NCBI GenBank assembly: GCA_003151275.1
Contig: PLXC01000063.1
Span: forward strand, 69,461 to 133,460
DNA: 64,000 nt
DNA from: Candidatus Melainabacteria bacterium
Lineage (GTDB): Bacteria; Cyanobacteriota; Vampirovibrionia; Obscuribacterales; Obscuribacteraceae
Direction of reading: 5' to 3'
Shown here one piece after another: positions 1-9,050 of the stretch (positions within the stretch are counted from its first letter, which is position 1; each line of letters begins with the position of its first letter). The notes below the pieces were generated by a model. That model had not been told where the DNA came from and did not search any database. It worked only from the letters and a program-made list of their open reading frames with translations. A program made the translations under genes and the position numbers.

Positions 1-1035
1 AAACATGTAGCAAAAAAGAGCGACCATGGCAATGACTGTTATCAGCAGGATAAATTGAGCTGTCTGATTTGCGAGTCGATTTTTCGGCTTGACCAACATG
101 CTCTCTAAAGCACTCTTTAACTCAAGAACATTCTGATAACGTCGCTCGGGATCCTTAGCCAATGATTTCAAGACTACGTTTTCCAGGTCCGAATGAATTT
201 GGGCGCCAGGGTTGGCACTTTGCAAAGTGGCAGGCAGCTTATTTAAGTGCTCATCCATGACTTCAAAAGCAGTCCTGCCGTCAAAAACCTGCCTGCCTGT
301 CAAAGTCTGAAACATGACACAGCCGAGCGAATAGATGTCGCTTCTGGCATCTACGGGTTCGGTCAATATTTGCTCGGGACTCATATACTGCACGGTACCG
401 AGTGTAATACCTGTCTGCGTTAGGGTCGGGACGCTGTGACTGAGCAGTTTTGCCAGCCCAAAATCCAACAGTTTGGCGCCCGCATCCTTACCAATGCTTT
501 GAATGAATATGTTGGCCGGCTTAATATCTCGATGAATAATTCCCTTTTCGTGGGCGGCAATCAGGGCATTGCAGCACGAAATGAAAATTGGCAGCGCCTG
601 TTCGATATTCAGGCATTCGGAGCGTCTCAAAAGACTGGCGAGACTCTCGCCTTCAAGGTATTGCATGGCAATAAATGGGTGTCCATTGGCCAGGCGACCA
701 TATTCATAAACCGTGCAGATGCTGGGGTGATTCAATCGTGCCCCCGACTCCGCTTCGCGCTGAAATCGAGCAATTGTCTCGGCATTGGTCAGCAAATGGG
801 GATGCAACACCTTGAGAGCGACAACCCGGTTGGGCTCGACCTGGCGGGCCTTGTAAACCTTTGAGCAGGCCCCAGTGCCGATTAACGCCAATACTTCGAA
901 CCTTTCGTCAGAAGCCAGTGAATCGGCGACGACGCCAGGAGTCTGTGACGTTCGACCGAGCACGTCCCTCCAGCTGATCGGGGTGGACCTGCCAACTTCT
1001 TCATCGAAATCAGACCTATCGTCGCTGCGCACCAT
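1..1035 (-). CDS. Ser/Thr protein kinase with C-terminal membrane segment (3' end outside window)
   Basis: Reading the minus strand from an ATG at 1033-1035 gives at least 345 residues without a stop to the window edge. The kinase domain spans about residues 45-300. It has a glycine-loop variant (IGTGACSKVYKA), VALKVL with the ATP-binding Lys, the catalytic loop HRDIKPANIF and the activation segment VQYMSPEQ. The last visible residues (about 328-345, ILLITVIAMVALFCYMF) form a transmembrane helix, so an extracytoplasmic C-terminal part is expected beyond the window. A Hanks-type kinase phosphorylates Ser/Thr on cytoplasmic targets. It is divergent from the PP2C gene at 1214, a common kinase/phosphatase pairing; the 178-bp gap should hold both promoters. 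The sensor domain cannot be judged. Confidence 0.93.
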   Translation of the reverse strand, partial: MVRSDDRSDFDEEVGRSTPISWRDVLGRTSQTPGVVADSLASDERFEVLALIGTGACSKVYKARQVEPNRVVALKVLHPHLLTNAETIARFQREAESGARLNHPSICTVYEYGRLANGHPFIAMQYLEGESLASLLRRSECLNIEQALPIFISCCNALIAAHEKGIIHRDIKPANIFIQSIGKDAGAKLLDFGLAKLLSHSVPTLTQTGITLGTVQYMSPEQILTEPVDARSDIYSLGCVMFQTLTGRQVFDGRTAFEVMDEHLNKLPATLQSANPGAQIHSDLENVVLKSLAKDPERRYQNVLELKSALESMLVKPKNRLANQTAQFILLITVIAMVALFCYMF

Positions 1036-1213
1036 GTTCTGGCTCCTCACGAACTTAGGCACAATATCCCCAGTCCAGCCACAACTCTATCTATAAAAGG
1101 GTTCGATTTCTTACGACCGCAATCCAGATACTCGTTTTCGGGAATTCACAATCCTCACCTGACCTACTAAACTAAGAGACATGGCATAATTTGCTAATCA
1201 AAGAGGACTATCT

Positions 1214-1987
1214 ATGACCAAGCTCAGCTGGCGAGTCGCTACCGTAAGTGATCGCGGACTTTGCAGAAAGGAAAACCAAGATAATTTCTACGTTAGCCCC
1301 GATGAGCGCGTTTTTGTTGTCGCCGATGGCATGGGTGGTGTTAAGGGTGGTGCTGAGGCCAGCCGCATCGCAATCGAAACCATTCAAAAGTTGTGGAAGG
1401 AGAGCGCTCCGCATCCAAGTGACAAAGAAGAGATCCAAAAATGGCTGGTAGACGCCGTCGCGCTAGCCAACGAAAATATTTGTGATGCAGCAGACAAAAT
1501 TGCCACAACCTCTCGCATGGGCACCACAATTGTGATCGCCGTGCAAACGACTGGAAAAGAGTTGCATATTGCACACGTTGGTGACTCACGCGCATATGTG
1601 ATGAAGGATGGCACCGCTTCAACGTTGACCAGCGATCACTCAGTGGTTAACGAGATGCTGAAAAGCAATCGCATCACGATCGAACAATGCCGAACCAGTC
1701 CGTTTAAGCATTTGCTTACGCGTTGTTTGGGACATCACCGCGATGTAGAGGTTGAAAAAACTGAAGTCGAGATGAGTTCCAAACAATGGATTATCTTATG
1801 CAGTGACGGCTTGTCGTCTGTGCTGTCAGATGAACAGATTGGCGCCTCGATCCAAACTTGCGAGTCTGCCGATCAAGTCTGCCAAAACTTGCTGTCCAAA
1901 ACTTTAGAAGCGGGCGCTCCAGACAACGTCACTATTGTGGCAATTCAATACGAGCCGGCCGGGGAAACTAACCCGATCAGCCAATGA
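1214..1987 (+). CDS. PP2C-family protein phosphatase
   Basis: This 257-residue soluble protein has the whole bacterial PP2C (PPM) signature. The N-terminal SDRGLCRKENQDNF supplies a metal-binding Asp, VVADGMGG lies at residues 36-42, then come THVGDSRAY-like (AHVGDSRAYVM), LTSDHSVV, LTRCLG, ILCSDGLSS and the closing GAPDNVTIV. These enzymes remove phosphate from Ser/Thr using Mn/Mg. Length matches the PrpC/Stp1 family. The ATG is preceded by AAAGAGGA. It lies divergently beside the kinase at 1-1035, so it probably opposes that kinase or others in the window; that pairing is inference from position. Confidence 0.95.
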   Translation: MTKLSWRVATVSDRGLCRKENQDNFYVSPDERVFVVADGMGGVKGGAEASRIAIETIQKLWKESAPHPSDKEEIQKWLVDAVALANENICDAADKIATTSRMGTTIVIAVQTTGKELHIAHVGDSRAYVMKDGTASTLTSDHSVVNEMLKSNRITIEQCRTSPFKHLLTRCLGHHRDVEVEKTEVEMSSKQWIILCSDGLSSVLSDEQIGASIQTCESADQVCQNLLSKTLEAGAPDNVTIVAIQYEPAGETNPISQ

Positions 1988-2056
1988 TCCCCTAAAATCG
2001 GGTACATATTACGCGGGGAACCTCCTCGCCCTTTTGAAGCGCGCATAATATCAGCC

Positions 2057-2674
2057 ATGGTAATTCGTCTACTTATAGTTGAAGATCATGAGGCGACTCT
2101 GAAAGGTTTGAAATCCGAACTTTCAGCAGAAGCTGATATTGAAGTTGTGGCCATTGCCTCTGGTTTCGAAGCAGGTCTAAAGTTTGCTCAGGAACTTAAA
2201 CCAGATGTTGTTTTGCTGGATCTGCATCTGCCTGATTCCCAAGGTCCAAAAAGTTTGGTTGAAACTTTCTGCAATATTCCAAATTGCCGGATTATCGTCT
2301 TTTCTGGCGACAGCCGTATGGCAATTCTGCAAATTGTCCTGGAAACGGATGTTGCGGCCTATCTCCTTAAATCCGAACCGATTAGCAAAGTTACTGAAGT
2401 AATTAGAGAGGTGATGAAAGGCAAAGGTCCCTTCATCTCTGACGAATTACTGAGCAGCGGTAAAATCCGCATTACCGGCGCCGAACAACAGCTGCTCAAA
2501 ATGTTGGCACGCGGCATGAAATACCAGGAGATAGCCAACCAACGCATCACTTCACCCGAGACCGTACGCAAACAAGTGGATGTATTGTTAGCCAAACTGA
2601 AATTAAACAACAGAGAGGAATTAATTGCCTGGGCTGTGGAAAGTGGATACGGCAAGTTAGAGATTGAGGCATGA
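2057..2674 (+). CDS. NarL/FixJ-type response regulator
   Basis: The 205-residue protein has an N-terminal receiver domain (residues 3-120) with acidic pocket ED at 9-10, phospho-acceptor Asp55 in VVLLDLHLP, a Ser in VFSG, and Lys in YLLKSEP. A C-terminal LuxR-type helix-turn-helix (about 140-203) contains LLKMLARGMKYQEIA and the recognition-helix region SPETVRKQVD. It is therefore a DNA-binding regulator activated by phosphorylation. The stop overlaps the start of the histidine kinase at 2671 (ATGA), which fixes the pair as a co-translated two-component system. Confidence 0.95.
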   Translation: MVIRLLIVEDHEATLKGLKSELSAEADIEVVAIASGFEAGLKFAQELKPDVVLLDLHLPDSQGPKSLVETFCNIPNCRIIVFSGDSRMAILQIVLETDVAAYLLKSEPISKVTEVIREVMKGKGPFISDELLSSGKIRITGAEQQLLKMLARGMKYQEIANQRITSPETVRKQVDVLLAKLKLNNREELIAWAVESGYGKLEIEA

Positions 2675-3885
2675 CAGATTCGATGAACAATAGGATCAAA
2701 CAAGCCGCTAATAACATAGTCCGAATGGTGCAAGTTGGCTTCGGACAACGCTCTGCGCGAACTAGTGAATTAGCTGAAACAATGATCTCCTCGCTAGAGG
2801 TATTGTTTGAAACTCTCGGCAAGGAATACAACAACAGCATTGCGCAAGAACCACTGATGGTGGCTGTACGCAGACCAAACACGGCCGATGAAGACATTCA
2901 GCGGCTAATTGTTTCGACATCATATTGGGCAATGTCCGTACGTGGTTCCAACGACGTAGTGGAATTTTTTACTTTGCCGGCGACCGAACTTCCGTCACTT
3001 CGCAGTGCGGAACTCCCCTCTCGTTGTAAGTTGCGCTTGACGATCGTGGATCATGGTGACTCCGAAGCATCCTGCATGATGGATGGGCTGCCGCTTACTG
3101 CTGAAGAACTGACGATCTTGTTGCGCAGCGTCTTCAAAGATTTGAACAACAAATCAAAAGCTGATTTTGATCAATTGCCGGAATCAGTTCGTTTGCTGGC
3201 TGGTGCTCAGAGTTTGACTCGATCCGTGAGATCATTGCTAGGCGAAAAACATGCTTTAGTCCAAAAAATTGTTGACCAACAAGAGGCAATTCAAGGACAA
3301 ATCGCCCGCGATCTTCATGACGCAGTATTGGGCAATGTGATGTTGCTGAAGCGTTCGTTATCTGGTGCCAAACGCATGCCCGATAGCGAGATGATCGAAA
3401 TTCTCACGGAAATCGCTACCCGCCTGAGAGAATTGTGTCAGGATCTAAGTCCACGAGACCTCAAGGATTGCGGACTGCAGCCTATGTTGGAAGAACTATG
3501 CAACAACATGGGCAAGCGCACCGATTTAACATGCGAATTCGATTGCCCACTGGCCATTCCATCACTGCCAGACGAAGTGGCTCTGCATATCTACCGAATT
3601 GCTCAAGAGTGTTTCACAAACATTGCTAAGCACGCCTCAGCGCAACGAGTAAACTTATCCATTCGCGTACAGAAAGGCTTGTTCACAATGGTAATTAAAG
3701 ACGACGGCAAAGGTTTTGACACCGACATCGCACCAGAGCGAACCAATAAAGGTGGCAGTGGCACGAGCATCATTCGCGAACGCGCAGACTTGATTGAGTG
3801 CATTTATCCGACCAGAATATGGATAGATTCAAATCAAGGTAAGGGAGCGCAGATTACACTAGAGATTATGTACGCGGCTGAATAG
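2671..3885 (+). CDS. Sensor histidine kinase, NarX/DegS type (HisKA_3), soluble
   Basis: 404 residues. The DHp helix carries IARDLHDAVLGNV with phospho-acceptor His216, typical of the HisKA_3 family that partners NarL-type regulators. The HATPase_c domain follows: N-box AQECFTNIAKHASA, G1 box IKDDGKGFD, and GGSGTSIIRERADL as the G2 region. No transmembrane segment or signal peptide is visible. The first 200 residues must be a cytoplasmic sensor or regulatory domain that I do not recognise. It overlaps the response regulator by 4 nt and must phosphorylate it. The signal is unknown. Confidence 0.94.
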   Translation: MTDSMNNRIKQAANNIVRMVQVGFGQRSARTSELAETMISSLEVLFETLGKEYNNSIAQEPLMVAVRRPNTADEDIQRLIVSTSYWAMSVRGSNDVVEFFTLPATELPSLRSAELPSRCKLRLTIVDHGDSEASCMMDGLPLTAEELTILLRSVFKDLNNKSKADFDQLPESVRLLAGAQSLTRSVRSLLGEKHALVQKIVDQQEAIQGQIARDLHDAVLGNVMLLKRSLSGAKRMPDSEMIEILTEIATRLRELCQDLSPRDLKDCGLQPMLEELCNNMGKRTDLTCEFDCPLAIPSLPDEVALHIYRIAQECFTNIAKHASAQRVNLSIRVQKGLFTMVIKDDGKGFDTDIAPERTNKGGSGTSIIRERADLIECIYPTRIWIDSNQGKGAQITLEIMYAAE

Positions 3886-3952
3886 CCACCACATGCAGTG
3901 CGCTTGCCAGGAGTTACTTCTAGGAGTCAATGGAATAGGAGTCATGAATTAA

Positions 3953-4924
3953 ATGGATTACGTCAAACTTGGTAACACCGGACTGGAAGTCTCCCGCATT
4001 TGCATAGGCTGCATGAGCTTCGGCGTGCCGAAACGCGGCACCCATACATGGACACTCCCGGAGGAGGAAAGCCGGGCCATAATCAAGCAAGCATTGGAGG
4101 CGGGGATCAATTTTTTTGACACTGCCAATGTTTATTCTGATGGTACCAGTGAAGAATTTACGGGTCGTGCTTTAGCAGACTTCGCAAGGAGAGGCGAGGT
4201 AGTGATAGCGACCAAGGTGCATGGACGAATGCACCCGGGACCAAACGGTCAAGGTCTCTCACGAAAGGCAATCATGACCGAAATCGACGCCAGCCTAAAA
4301 AGACTTGGCACCGATTACGTCGACCTTTATCAAATACATCGTTGGGACTATGAAACTCCAATTACCGAGACTTTGGAAGCCCTGCACGACCTTGTCAAAG
4401 CCGGTAAGGTCAGATACATCGGGGCGTCTAGCATGTTCGCCTGGCAGTTTGTAAAATCACTTTATATTTCTGAACAGAATGGCTGGACAAAATTCGCCAC
4501 CATGCAGAATTACGTGAACCTCCTTTATCGCGAAGAAGAACGGGAGATGCTGCCGTTATGTCGAGACCAGGGCGTTGGAGTAATCCCCTGGAGCCCGCTG
4601 GCACGCGGTCGTTTGACGCGCGACTGGGATGAAACTACCACTCGTTCCGAAACAGATGAATTTGGCAAAAAACTCTGTGTTGACGCAGATCGCCAGGTGG
4701 TCGAAACTTTAGCGGAGTTTGCCACAAGTCGCGGCTTGCCTCGGGCGCAGGTGGCTCTCGCTTGGCTGCTCCAGAAATCAGCAGTTGTGGCTCCGATCGT
4801 AGGGGCAACCAAACCGCAGCATATTAAAGATGCCATCGCCGCGCTCGCGGTTAAATTGAGTGACGATGATGTCAAAACATTGGAAGCGCCATATGAACCA
4901 CACAAGGTTCAAGGTTTCAGCTAA
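3953..4924 (+). CDS. Aldo/keto reductase
   Basis: 323 residues with a complete AKR TIM-barrel signature. The N-terminus is YVKLGNTGLEVSRICIGCM. The catalytic tetrad is visible as Asp56 and Tyr61 (FFDTANVYSDG), Lys88 (VIATKVHG) and His129 (DLYQIHRWD). NADPH-binding segments follow (WSPLARGRL, IVGATKPQHI). Length and motifs fit the YajO/AKR13-like or AKR11-like group that reduces aldehydes and ketones with NADPH. It is a single gene, 67 bp after the histidine kinase on the same strand. The physiological substrate cannot be read from sequence. Confidence 0.95.
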   Translation: MDYVKLGNTGLEVSRICIGCMSFGVPKRGTHTWTLPEEESRAIIKQALEAGINFFDTANVYSDGTSEEFTGRALADFARRGEVVIATKVHGRMHPGPNGQGLSRKAIMTEIDASLKRLGTDYVDLYQIHRWDYETPITETLEALHDLVKAGKVRYIGASSMFAWQFVKSLYISEQNGWTKFATMQNYVNLLYREEEREMLPLCRDQGVGVIPWSPLARGRLTRDWDETTTRSETDEFGKKLCVDADRQVVETLAEFATSRGLPRAQVALAWLLQKSAVVAPIVGATKPQHIKDAIAALAVKLSDDDVKTLEAPYEPHKVQGFS

Positions 4925-4985
4925 TAGAAGGCTTGAGCGTAATCCACGTTATCCAGATCGATCGATTCGTGATTAAAGGCGACTG

Positions 4986-5054
4986 GGATAGTCGCGCTCA
5001 CACGGAGCGCGGGACTCCAGTCGACTCCAGTCCCGCCTCGATTCGTGACTATCC
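4986..5054. repeat. Nested inverted repeat (large hairpin) in a 388-bp intergenic gap
   Basis: An outer arm GGATAGTC (4986-4993) pairs with GACTATCC (5047-5054). An inner arm GCGGGACT (5009-5016) pairs perfectly with AGTCCCGC (5029-5036) around a 12-nt loop. The inner arm starts with the string GGAGCGCGGG that also builds the hairpin array at 42.7-42.9 kb, so both belong to one GC-rich intergenic hairpin family. No T-run follows, so it is not a classical terminator. The rest of 4925-5312 shows no gene. Confidence 0.7.
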
Positions 5055-5312
5055 AGGAGAGTTGTCGGGGCCGATTCGTAGGACGATTACTTTGGCAATA
5101 TTCCGGCGGACGCGGACTGGAATTCAAAAATTCCTCAAATAGAACAACTATCTTTCTATAAAACGGAATGATTTGCCTTGAAGAATTTCAAAATTTGTCA
5201 CGAAAACGAAACAATTTGGTCACTTTTGAAATGCATAATCTGGATGGTCAAAAAGCATTGCTTTCGGACCCACTTAGTACTCAATTGAACAATCCTGTAG
5301 AGGAGACGGCGC

Positions 5313-5873
5313 ATGAAACTTTTCAGCAGCAGAATTCATCTCTTGCTGGTTTTCCCAATGCTGTGTGCAACGGCAAATTTAAAATGTCTTGCCAACCCAG
5401 GCGACATAATTACTCACCATACAGTTACTCACTCGACTGTTAGCACCTATCGTGTCACTGGTTGGCAGAATCAGCTAACAGGTGCAACTCCCAATTTGCA
5501 CAACTATTACTGGGAGCCGATGACAAAGCGCATCATCAACACTACAAAAACAACGTCAAAAGGAGCAATTGCTGCACCAACGATAGTTCCAAATAGAAGC
5601 TCACAATACGTCAAGCCAATTCATTCACGAATGCCCGTTGTGAACCGACCTCAGCCTCAGATTGCTGTTGCTGAAGCACTGCCACCACGTACTTCGACCA
5701 GCGCCACATATAGCGCCGCGCCAGTTCTTTCTTATTCCGATACAAGCTTAAGCTGGACGAGCAGGCGACGACCGGAGACCACGGCAACTTCGGCGTCTGC
5801 AACAAGGGAGTCAGTCTATGGAGTTCTTAAAACGCCAATCGGATCGATGAGGGCTAGAGCGCAATCACTATAA
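5313..5873 (+). CDS. Secreted hypothetical protein, basic and low-complexity
   Basis: 186 residues. The ATG follows a good ribosome-binding site (AGAGGAGACGGCGC). An N-terminal signal peptide (KLFSSRIHLLLVFPMLCATA, cleavage likely near residue 28-30, CLANPG) indicates export. The mature part is rich in Thr, Ser, Pro and Arg with many short VVNRPQPQ-like stretches, and no recognised domain. It is probably an extracytoplasmic or surface-associated disordered protein. It ends 6 bp before the convergent LRR kinase gene. Function unknown. Confidence 0.7.
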   Translation: MKLFSSRIHLLLVFPMLCATANLKCLANPGDIITHHTVTHSTVSTYRVTGWQNQLTGATPNLHNYYWEPMTKRIINTTKTTSKGAIAAPTIVPNRSSQYVKPIHSRMPVVNRPQPQIAVAEALPPRTSTSATYSAAPVLSYSDTSLSWTSRRRPETTATSASATRESVYGVLKTPIGSMRARAQSL

Positions 5874-5879
5874 ATAATC

Positions 5880-7850
5880 TCAATGAGTTCGATGAGTGAC
5901 GTGATGGTCCACCTTGCAATGGGCAAGATTTTGACGCAAATCACGCACCGCAGATTCGCTCACGTTTGGACAGGAATTCAAGCTGAGATGGTCCAAACTA
6001 GCGCTCTTTTTTAAGAGCAGAACGCCTTCATCCGTGACATTCGTATTACTCAGATAAAGTTGTCTCAAGGGCAACTGACTAAGTATTGCCATGCTCTTGT
6101 CTGTTACGTCGGTCGAGCTGAGGTCCAAAGTGTGCAAATTGCGCAAGCGTCCAAAATCTTTGATTCCTTTGTCTCCAACGTGTATTCCTGCCAGACGCAG
6201 AACGCTCAGAGAGGTAAGTTTAGATAAGGTACCAATCCCCTTATCGGTGAGTGTTGGGTTCTTGCTGAGCGACAAGTTCTCCAACTTAGGAAATTTGACA
6301 ATAGATTCAAAGGCAGAGTCAACCAAATTGTCATCTTGCAAACGGATTTCCTGCAAATTAGGCAGTTTGATTAAAGCCTTCAACCCAGCGCTTGTAACCA
6401 GAGTGTTGTTTAGTTCTAAATGCTCCAACGTGTCCATCTTTCCGATGATCGGCAGCGCTGAGTCTGATACCCCTGTTTGATTGAGAGTTAAAGATTTCAA
6501 TGGCAGGTGGCTTAGGTACTTGATTCCTCCACTGGAAGTCCCCGTACCATTCAAATTTAATCGAACAACGTCATTGCGTTTTTGAAACCATTTCAATGCT
6601 TGATCGGTTAGATCGAGTTGCTCGAGAGAGATTTCGGTTCCACTATTTAGGATGACAGGCTTAGCCAATTCATTTGGATCTTCGAGTTTTTGGTCTCTCA
6701 AATCTTCAGAAGCCGTTATCTCAGGCTTCTCGTGAACCTCGGGTTGGGATGAAGGCCAAAAAGAAATCAGAGCTACCACACTCATGAGCACAACGGCACC
6801 AAATGCGGTGCCATACCAAGCATTAAACTTAAATTTGCTCTGCGGATCAAACTCGACATGTTGAAGCAGAGATTGAAATGGCGAATTGATCACTTTGCGA
6901 AGGCTGTTTAACTCGCCTTCGAGCTCAGTCATTGACTGCCAACGCGCCGACTGTTCTTTCGCCAACATTTTTGCCACAAGTCTTTCGACTGGAACGGGAA
7001 ACTGTTGTTTCAAAGAATTCTTTTTAAGAGTTGGGACTGGCTCATGCATGTGCATGTACAGCGTCTCAAATGCCGACGCTCCGCGGAATGGCAAAACGCC
7101 AGTAAGCATTTCATAAAACAAACAGCCGAGTGAATAAATATCTGAGCGTTCATCAATGCCGCGACCGACGGCCTGTTCGGGACTCATGTAGTACGGACTG
7201 CCAAACACATCGCCGGTCTGCGTGAGGTTGGAGACTTCGTCAGCAACTAAGATTTTAGCGATGCCAAAGTCAATTATTTTGACGAGCCTGCTGCCATCAG
7301 GCTGAAGAACCAACATAATGTTGCCGGGCTTGAGATCTCGGTGCATCACTCCTTGAGCGTGAGCATAGGCCATGCCTTTAGCGATCTGAGCACAAAGATC
7401 TAGAGTAAGTGAGAGCGGCAGTTTACCTTGCTCTTTAATTAACCCCGCTAGCGACGTTCCTTCAATAAAATCCATGACCATATAAGGACGTCCGTCACCT
7501 GTCACACCGAAATCATGCGAGGTGATCAAATTTACGTGATCTAATTTACTGATTGCCCGAGCTTCTCGTTCAAATCGAAGAATCGTCTCAGTGGCATGCA
7601 CCGAGTGAAGCATCTTGATCGCATACAGTTTCTGCAAAGCGGGTTGTCGCGCCTTGTAAACGACTCCCACGCCACCCTTGCCAATCTCTTCAAGAATTTC
7701 ATAACGCCCTGCCAGCTGGATGGGAATCTGCTGTTTTGCGCCAACTAAAAAGGACCGCTTCTCAGCGTCCTCATCAGCAGGGTCCTTAACTTTTTCGAGC
7801 GAATGGGAAGCCAAATGAACACCGACTGGGGATACCTGCTTGCATTTCAT
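5880..7850 (-). CDS. Membrane Ser/Thr kinase with extracytoplasmic leucine-rich repeats
   Basis: About 656 residues from the ATG at 7850; an in-frame TTG at 7883 would add 11 residues, and neither start has a strong ribosome-binding site. The kinase domain (about residues 45-310) has EIGKGGVGVVYKAR, YAIKML, HRDLKPGNIML, IDFGIAK and SPYYMSPEQ. A single transmembrane helix follows (WYGTAFGAVVLMSVVALISF). The remainder is a run of LRRs of the RNI/cysteine-containing style, with repeated L..L.L..T.V.D..L units to the C-terminus. This is a receptor-kinase architecture: LRRs outside, kinase inside. LRRs usually bind proteins or peptides; the ligand is unknown. Confidence 0.93.
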   Translation of the reverse strand: MKCKQVSPVGVHLASHSLEKVKDPADEDAEKRSFLVGAKQQIPIQLAGRYEILEEIGKGGVGVVYKARQPALQKLYAIKMLHSVHATETILRFEREARAISKLDHVNLITSHDFGVTGDGRPYMVMDFIEGTSLAGLIKEQGKLPLSLTLDLCAQIAKGMAYAHAQGVMHRDLKPGNIMLVLQPDGSRLVKIIDFGIAKILVADEVSNLTQTGDVFGSPYYMSPEQAVGRGIDERSDIYSLGCLFYEMLTGVLPFRGASAFETLYMHMHEPVPTLKKNSLKQQFPVPVERLVAKMLAKEQSARWQSMTELEGELNSLRKVINSPFQSLLQHVEFDPQSKFKFNAWYGTAFGAVVLMSVVALISFWPSSQPEVHEKPEITASEDLRDQKLEDPNELAKPVILNSGTEISLEQLDLTDQALKWFQKRNDVVRLNLNGTGTSSGGIKYLSHLPLKSLTLNQTGVSDSALPIIGKMDTLEHLELNNTLVTSAGLKALIKLPNLQEIRLQDDNLVDSAFESIVKFPKLENLSLSKNPTLTDKGIGTLSKLTSLSVLRLAGIHVGDKGIKDFGRLRNLHTLDLSSTDVTDKSMAILSQLPLRQLYLSNTNVTDEGVLLLKKSASLDHLSLNSCPNVSESAVRDLRQNLAHCKVDHHVTHRTH

Positions 7851-8030
7851 ATTCCCTATCGGACGCTGGAATCTGCAACTCAATTCTGAAATTCAACGTT
7901 AACTCTTCGCGAAAAGATTGGGCGGATGCCAAGAAGGATTCATAAGTGCACACTTATAAGTTTTTTAGGAACAACGCTTTGATCAAGCGCGTCTGCTTCA
8001 AAGGCATTTTGAGATCCAGGGAGGATAAGT

Positions 8031-8501
8031 ATGAATACGATCAAAAACACGTTAATGGCAGGGATTTTGGTTGTCTCGACAATTGGAGTCGTGCCAGCAC
8101 TAGCTGACCACCATCATCAAAACGACAATCACGGTGGCAATTGGGATCGTCGAGACATTAATGTGCGTGTCAACGACAATCGATATGACGATCACCGCGA
8201 TGATCGCAACAACAACAATAACAACAATCGCTATCACAACAGTCATTACCGTCAAAACGTGTATGTGAACAACGATTGGAACGGTCAACGCACGTTGTAC
8301 AGAAATAATTGGAATCGAATTTCACGTGAACGTCAGCAAGAACTAGACGCACAAATGCGCGCACAGTGGCTGGCATATCATCACAACAACTATGAGGGTA
8401 ATTATTCTTGGAATAACTATAATAATCCGCAGTTTCTGGATTATCTCCACACATCGAATCCTGGTTTGTTAAACACTCTTAGAAACTCCATTGGATTCTA
8501 A
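8031..8501 (+). CDS. Secreted Asn/His/Asp-rich protein
   Basis: 156 residues. The ATG follows AGGGAGGATAAGT. A clear signal peptide (MAGILVVSTIGVVPALA, residues 10-26) is followed by a His/Asp/Asn-rich low-complexity segment (DHHHQNDNHGG, DRNNNNNNNRY) and a more ordered, Tyr/Asn-rich C-terminal half ending LDYLHTSNPGLLNTLRN. The His clusters could bind divalent metals, which is only a suggestion. A rho-independent terminator follows at 8529. No family recognised. Confidence 0.75.
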   Translation: MNTIKNTLMAGILVVSTIGVVPALADHHHQNDNHGGNWDRRDINVRVNDNRYDDHRDDRNNNNNNNRYHNSHYRQNVYVNNDWNGQRTLYRNNWNRISRERQQELDAQMRAQWLAYHHNNYEGNYSWNNYNNPQFLDYLHTSNPGLLNTLRNSIGF

Positions 8502-8528
8502 ATAGATCCGATATTAATGGGTATGGGG

Positions 8529-8557
8529 AAGGGGCGTAACCGCCCCTTTTTCTTTTC
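8529..8557 (+). terminator. Rho-independent terminator after the Asn/His-rich secreted protein
   Basis: AGGGGCG (8530-8536), loop TAAC and CGCCCCT (8541-8547) form a perfect 7-bp GC-rich stem followed by TTTTCTTTT. It sits 29 bp after the stop at 8501 and before the convergent gene ending at 8578. Confidence 0.9.
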
Positions 8558-8577
8558 AGCAACATATCCGAGGATAG

Positions 8578-8994
8578 TCAGGCCGACACGGCATTTTCAC
8601 AATTGATCATCCATGGTATGCCGAACCGATCCGTAAGCATACCGAATCGCAACGCCCAGAATGTTTTCTCAAGCGGCATTTGTATTGTCCCTCCTTCAGC
8701 TAGCGCTTTGAAGATCCGTTCAGCCTGTGCGGAATCCGTCAATTGAATCGACACGGAGAAGCCTTGCGATTTTTGATATTGATCAGGCGGTTGATCAGCA
8801 CCCATCAGTTCTTGATCTCCCATAACTAGACGAGCATGCATCACCTTGCTTCGCCATTCTGCGGGCACGTGGTCCGCAATGGGCGAGTCTTCCCAGGGAA
8901 ATATGGCTTCGATTTTGGCACCCAAAATTTGCTCATAAAGTTTGAATGCGGCCTCACACTGTCCGTTGAAACTTAGATAGGGACTTAATTGCAC
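8578..8994 (-). CDS. VOC-superfamily protein, PhnB/YjdN-like
   Basis: 138 residues with the PhnB-type glyoxalase-fold signature: N-terminal LSPYLSFNGQCEAAFKLYEQILGAKI, central VMHARLVMGDQELMGAD, GFSVSIQLTD and the C-terminal WALRFGMLTDRFGIPWMINC. Proteins of this family are compact VOC dimers, often annotated as 3-demethylubiquinone-like or glyoxalase/bleomycin-resistance relatives, mostly without a proven reaction. The GTG start is chosen because AGGAG lies 6 nt upstream. It is a single-gene unit. Confidence 0.92.
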   Translation of the reverse strand: MQLSPYLSFNGQCEAAFKLYEQILGAKIEAIFPWEDSPIADHVPAEWRSKVMHARLVMGDQELMGADQPPDQYQKSQGFSVSIQLTDSAQAERIFKALAEGGTIQMPLEKTFWALRFGMLTDRFGIPWMINCENAVSA

Positions 8995-9050
8995 AATAAA
9001 CTCCTTACATGATTGATTTCACTTCGCTGAAATTATGCGAAATTATGCGT

